Of a stretch of 9,478 nt of DNA, positions 6,733-9,478 are shown one piece after another (within the stretch, counting starts at the first letter, position 1; every line of letters starts with the position of its first letter). The stretch is from Candidatus Aegiribacteria sp. (lineage in GTDB: Bacteria; Fermentibacterota; Fermentibacteria; Fermentibacterales; JCC-6), in contig JAUVUL010000032.1 in NCBI GenBank assembly GCA_030600975.1, positions 1 to 9,478 of the forward strand. Direction: 5' to 3'. The notes beneath the pieces were generated by a model that worked only from the letters and a program-made list of their open reading frames with translations, made no database searches and was not told the DNA's origin. The position numbers and the translations under genes are program-made.

Positions 6733-6760
6733 TTGACATTTTCTGAAGTTTCTATATATT
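6733..6760 (+). promoter_or_regulatory. Promoter of the DUF2089 operon
   Basis: TTGACA (6733-6738) is followed after 16 bp by TATATT (6755-6760, five of six to consensus) in a strongly AT-rich stretch. Transcription would start near 6767. A ggaggt Shine-Dalgarno site at 6775-6780 then precedes the ATG at 6786 by 5 bp. No other promoter of this quality is seen before 7828, fitting one transcript for three genes. Confidence 0.62.
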
Positions 6761-6785
6761 TTTTTTAAGATACTGGAGGTTACAT

Positions 6786-7136
6786 ATGGATATTGGTAAT
6801 GCTAAATGCCCTGACTGCGGGAAACCGATGACACCGGTTACCTGTGAATGCCAGTACTGTGATATCAGGATGGAGGGGAAATTCTCGGTTTCCATTCTAG
6901 CCCAGCTGTCTGCCTCAGATCAGGCGCTTGTAATCGCATTTGTGCGCAGTTACGGCTCGATAAAGAAGATTCAGAAACTCCTTGATGTGAGCTATCCTAC
7001 TGCAAGGGCTCGTATCGCAGATCTGATAAAGAGGCTGGATTCAACTATGGAGGTGACGGAAAACATGGAAAGCCAGATCCTTGAAAAACTCGAACGGGGA
7101 GATATCTCCTTCTCGGAAGCTATGGAGGAACTATAA
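6786..7136 (+). CDS. DUF2089-family zinc-ribbon/HTH protein with SHOCT-like tail
   Basis: This 116-residue protein is probably a DNA-binding regulator, by its domains. The N-terminus is a zinc ribbon with Cys8, Cys11, Cys22 and Cys25 (KCPDCGKP and CQYC). Next is the DUF2089 core (ILAQLSASDQALVIAFVRSYGSI), running into a helix-turn-helix at about residues 57-84 (KKIQKLLDVSYPTARARIADL). Residues 95-116 (ESQILEKLERGDISFSEAMEEL in outline) form a SHOCT-like helical pair, also found at the N-terminus of the third gene of the operon. The ATG at 6786 has a strong Shine-Dalgarno site. Its TAA overlaps the ATG of the next gene by one base, implying translational coupling. The family is well known but its target is not; autoregulation of this operon is plausible and unproven. 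Confidence 0.86.
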   Translation: MDIGNAKCPDCGKPMTPVTCECQYCDIRMEGKFSVSILAQLSASDQALVIAFVRSYGSIKKIQKLLDVSYPTARARIADLIKRLDSTMEVTENMESQILEKLERGDISFSEAMEEL

Positions 7137-7393
7137 TGCCGGCCTGCATACTCCTGCTCAGAATAAAGAGATTCTTCATCCCGCTGCCCTGGTTCCTCGT
7201 ATGGTGCCTTCTGGCACCCTTTGTTCTTTTGGGATGGTTCGTGGGGCATATCGGGTTGATCTTCGACCCTGACAGTTATCCAATGCGCGCTGCCAGCGAA
7301 TCGTGGAGGGTTCTCATGTTGCTGATGAACCTTCATGGAACCGAAGTAAAGGTCGATACTGGTGCTGAAAACATATTGATAAAATTTATATAA
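7136..7393 (+). CDS. Small membrane protein of the DUF2089 operon
   Basis: An 85-residue protein of no named family that I can assign. One long hydrophobic stretch at about residues 14-42 (PLPWFLVWCLLAPFVLLGWF then VGHIGLIF) could form one or two membrane passes, preceded by a basic RIKR. The C-terminus is a short beta-like tail (GTEVKVDTGAENILIKFI). Small proteins with this plan, a membrane segment followed by a strand pair after 'LHG', commonly sit between DUF2089 and SHOCT-like genes; that is from memory of such loci. The start overlaps the upstream stop codon (TAATG), so it is likely made by reinitiation. It may be a membrane anchor or sensor for its neighbours, an inference from context only. 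Confidence 0.72.
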   Translation: MPACILLLRIKRFFIPLPWFLVWCLLAPFVLLGWFVGHIGLIFDPDSYPMRAASESWRVLMLLMNLHGTEVKVDTGAENILIKFI

Positions 7394-7414
7394 CCCTAAG
7401 AAAGGGGGAATACA

Positions 7415-7828
7415 ATGAAGAACGATTCTCACAAAAAGATTCTGGAAATGCTCTCCGACGGCAAGATCTCCGTGGAGGAAGCCACAGCGCTTCTGTCGAA
7501 ACTTCAGAATCCCGATACAGCTGAAGAAGAGGTCAGTGAAACGGAATCCGGGGAAATTAAAAAAAGGACTCCCAGGTACCTGAGAGTAGTGGTGGACTCC
7601 GCCGACGGTGACAAGGTTAACGTAAGGGTACCCTTGAGCCTGATAAAGACCGGTATCAAGCTTTCAGCCCTTGTTCCCGGCAATGCGGTTGAACAGATGA
7701 GCAGCCACGGATTCGACCTTTCTCAGCTCTCAGAGCTTAACGGAGATGAACTTATCGAAGCGCTCAGAGATCTGCAGGTTGATGTGGACAGCGCCAATGG
7801 GGATAAAGTAAGGGTTTTCACCGAATAG
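7415..7828 (+). CDS. SHOCT-like domain protein (YvlB/LiaX N-terminal type)
   Basis: A 137-residue soluble protein. Residues 1-30 (SHKKILEMLSDGKISVEEAT and following) are the SHOCT-like helical pair seen at the N-terminus of YvlB/LiaX-type envelope-stress proteins. An acidic linker at about 31-50 follows, then a conserved beta segment (YLRVVVDSADGDKVNVRVP), an amphipathic stretch (LSLIKTGIKLSALVPGNAV) and a second copy of the beta motif at the end (VDVDSANGDKVRVFTE). The gggggaa Shine-Dalgarno site at 7404-7410 supports the ATG at 7415. It lies 21 bp after the membrane protein and is probably co-transcribed. It has no DUF4097 domain, so it is not a full YvlB. The role is unknown; envelope-stress signalling is a family-based guess. 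Confidence 0.78.
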   Translation: MKNDSHKKILEMLSDGKISVEEATALLSKLQNPDTAEEEVSETESGEIKKRTPRYLRVVVDSADGDKVNVRVPLSLIKTGIKLSALVPGNAVEQMSSHGFDLSQLSELNGDELIEALRDLQVDVDSANGDKVRVFTE

Positions 7829-7871
7829 GTATTATACTTCCCTCTCTATTTAATGTAGAAAGGAATTACCT

Positions 7872-8861
7872 GTGAAAATAGCCCTTGCAGGAAAACCGGG
7901 CTGCGGCAGGTCCACTCTGTTCCGAGCACTTGCGGGCTCCCCGGATGCTGAAACAGGCAAACCTCTCACGGTAAAGGTACCCGACCACAGGTTGGACTTT
8001 CTTAAGGAAATCCACAACCCGGAAAAGAAAATCAATGCTACAGTCGTATTCTTCGATATTCCCTCGCCGGCTTTCTCATCGAAGAACCTGACTCTAATCA
8101 GGAATGCAGCAGTACTGACAGTAGTCCTTGATAATTACGCCCTGGGCGATACCGTGAACGATTTTAACGAGATCGAATCGGAACTCATTCTGAACGACAT
8201 GGCCCTGTGTGAAAAAAGGTTGGCTCGCCTTATCAAAGAGAGCAAAGGTAAATCCAGAGAAGCCGTTCTTCTTGGAAACCTTCAAAGGCACATGGAGAGC
8301 GGCAGCCCTCTGCGAATTCTTGAGCTTGATAAAGGTGAGGTAGCAATTCTAACTCCCTACGCCCTTCTCTCACTCAAACCTCTGATAGTTGTTTCCAACA
8401 GAATGGGTGATCCCATAACTCCGGATGAAGAACTTTCTGCTGCGGTATCGGAACATGGAGGAACCCTTCTCGGTATTGACGCAGGCTTCGAGCTTGAACT
8501 GACTGAGATCGATGAAAGTGAACAGGCACCTTTTCTTGAATCCATGGGTTATTCCTCCAGCGGGCTCTCCCGCCTTATCAGTGCATCGTATTCCACGCTT
8601 GATCTGATAGTCTTCTTCACCATCGGAAAGGATGAAACAAGGGCATGGCCCATTCGGAGAGGCTCAACCGCTCTGGATGCTGCTGGAGCCATCCATTCCG
8701 ACCTGGCGAGAGGCTTTATTCGTGCAGTTGTCATACCATGGGAGCTGTATCACGAGTACCCGGATAGAACGCTGCTGAAGGAAAAGGGAGAACTCAGAAT
8801 CGAAGGCAGGGATTACACTGTCAGAGACGGCGATTTAATAGAAATCCGTTTTAACGTCTGA
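7872..8861 (+). CDS. Degenerate YchF/OLA1-type P-loop protein with TGS domain
   Basis: The 329-residue protein aligns by eye with YchF, a ribosome-associated ATPase of about 360 residues. The GTG at 7872 is chosen because it gives MKIALAGKPGCGRSTLF in the family register, with a gaaagga Shine-Dalgarno site (7858-7864) 7 bp upstream. The P-loop has Arg13 where the essential Lys is expected. DxxG is DIPS (62-65), and the glycine-rich Switch II loop (GLVKGAS... type) is deleted. The NxxE specificity motif is SNRMGD (175-180), without the Glu. The coiled-coil arm (IESELILNDMALCEKRLARL) and the C-terminal TGS/DUF933 part (AWPIRRGSTALDAAGAIHSD, DGDLIEIRFNV) are well conserved. The frame is intact, so it is probably a maintained paralogue that no longer hydrolyses nucleotide, not a pseudogene. 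A normal ychF should exist elsewhere. Confidence 0.85.
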   Translation: MKIALAGKPGCGRSTLFRALAGSPDAETGKPLTVKVPDHRLDFLKEIHNPEKKINATVVFFDIPSPAFSSKNLTLIRNAAVLTVVLDNYALGDTVNDFNEIESELILNDMALCEKRLARLIKESKGKSREAVLLGNLQRHMESGSPLRILELDKGEVAILTPYALLSLKPLIVVSNRMGDPITPDEELSAAVSEHGGTLLGIDAGFELELTEIDESEQAPFLESMGYSSSGLSRLISASYSTLDLIVFFTIGKDETRAWPIRRGSTALDAAGAIHSDLARGFIRAVVIPWELYHEYPDRTLLKEKGELRIEGRDYTVRDGDLIEIRFNV

Positions 8862-9170
8862 TCCTTCCCGCACGGGACTACCGGATACTTCTCATCGTAC
8901 CGACTGCTGGATACCCGTTACGAAGAGTTCAGAGATGTCACTGAAAGTGTTCGCCGAATCTTCTCTGTATTGACAGTACAGGATTATACTTGGTATTCTT
9001 ACATTGGATATGAAAACACGCCTGGATAGCATTTGCTGGATCGTTATTCGGGGCTGCTTTGCAGTTGAGGTGAAACGTGTCTTCCATTGTCAACTGTTTG
9101 ATTAAGCTGTATGCAATTTTTCAGTATTTATACTGTTAGAAATGATCATAAAATCGTGAAAGGAAACACA
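8862..9170. other. Intergenic region with candidate promoter and small inverted repeats
   Basis: No gene is supported. A possible promoter lies at 8970-8999. A 7-bp inverted pair, cagttga (9062-9068) and tcaactg (9090-9096), could fold across 21 nt, and a small cagta/tactg pair lies at 9122-9135. Just after the YchF-like stop, tcccgcacggga is a 5-bp stem with a 2-nt loop and no T-run, so it is not a convincing terminator. Confidence 0.5.
8970..8999 (+). promoter_or_regulatory. Candidate promoter for the last gene
   Basis: TTGACA (8970-8975) is followed after 18 bp by TATTCT (8994-8999, four of six to consensus). Transcription would start near 9006, giving about 165 nt of leader that includes the 9062-9096 inverted repeat. 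A consensus -35 is notable, but the weak -10 and long leader leave it uncertain. Confidence 0.35.
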
Positions 9171-9478
9171 ATGACACCAGATACGAAATTTCAGGAGAAT
9201 GTTAATAAAAGAGGACTTAAAGCTGAAAGTATTTTCTTTGCATCATTTATTGCAGGACTGAATTCATTCGGTATACTGAATCAGGCCGTGATAAATATTG
9301 CATCCCGTCGTGCAGGAGAATATCTGGCCCGGTTTGCAGAACTGACTGACTTTAGTGAATCAGATATGCTGAATGGTGCAAAGTTGAACGTTGAGGAGAA
9401 ATTCGGAAAATCTCTTAAGGTATTGAAGAAAGTATTACCTATTTCAAAAGATATCGAAACTGAAATGGATAATGAAGA
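9171..9478 (+). CDS. Hypothetical protein, N-terminal part, cut by the window end
   Basis: An open frame begins at the ATG at 9171, behind an aagga Shine-Dalgarno site (9160-9164) six bases upstream, and runs off the window after 102 codons. The visible protein starts MTPDTKFQENVNKRGLKAES and contains a small-residue, mildly hydrophobic helix (IFFASFIAGLNSFGILNQAV), then NIASRRAGEYLARFAELTDF and a Lys-rich segment. I do not recognise the family. The SRRAGEYL helix faintly recalls the start of V4R-type ligand-binding domains, but this is too weak to assign. Composition is more AT-rich than the upstream genes, which may mean a different origin. Confidence 0.62.
   Translation, partial: MTPDTKFQENVNKRGLKAESIFFASFIAGLNSFGILNQAVINIASRRAGEYLARFAELTDFSESDMLNGAKLNVEEKFGKSLKVLKKVLPISKDIETEMDNE

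Noticed and set aside
8871..8882. Terminator after the YchF-like gene
   Set aside because: The stem is only 5 bp with a 2-nt loop and there is no T-run.

Overview
The window is bacterial chromosomal DNA of middling GC content, probably from an uncultured Gram-negative-type lineage. The combination of FeoB, a cyanobacterial-length GlgC, a DUF2089/SHOCT-like operon, a YARHG lipobox-less secreted protein and a DUF4143 ATPase would fit the FCB group or a neighbouring candidate phylum, but the sequence alone does not fix the taxon. No rRNA, tRNA or CRISPR array was seen.

Layout. (1) 1-2040: feoB, ferrous iron transporter, missing only its extreme 5' end. (2) 2041-5343: an accessory island made of insertion-sequence debris and two complete genes. 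It begins directly at the feoB stop with a deleted IS91-like (Y2) transposase remnant (2070-2388). Then come short repeats and a palindrome, and a 55-bp sequence (2544-2598) that recurs exactly at 3940-3994 and so flanks a DUF4143-type ATPase gene (2772-3920). That gene has an apparently leaderless promoter built into a perfect 17-bp-arm inverted repeat. Next is a secreted YARHG-domain protein (4134-4988), then the terminal repeats and istB 3' scrap of an IS21-family element (5056-5207), then a decayed second copy of the feoB 3' end (5213-5343). (3) 5368-6630, minus strand: glgC, ADP-glucose pyrophosphorylase. (4) 6786-7828: a promoter-led three-gene operon of a DUF2089 zinc-ribbon/HTH protein, a small membrane protein and a SHOCT-like protein. 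(5) 7872-8861: a degenerate YchF/OLA1 paralogue with a broken nucleotide-binding site and an intact TGS end. (6) 9171-end: the start of an unrecognised gene.

How it fits together. The feoB tail occurs twice, once at feoB itself and once abutting glgC. The simplest reading is that feoB and glgC were once convergent neighbours and that about 3.3 kb of accessory DNA now separates them, bounded by a partial feoB duplication. Inside that island the ATPase, with its own palindromic promoter and flanking direct repeats, looks like a self-contained single-gene cassette. The DUF2089/membrane/SHOCT-like trio is probably one regulatory unit, perhaps envelope-related; that role is inference.
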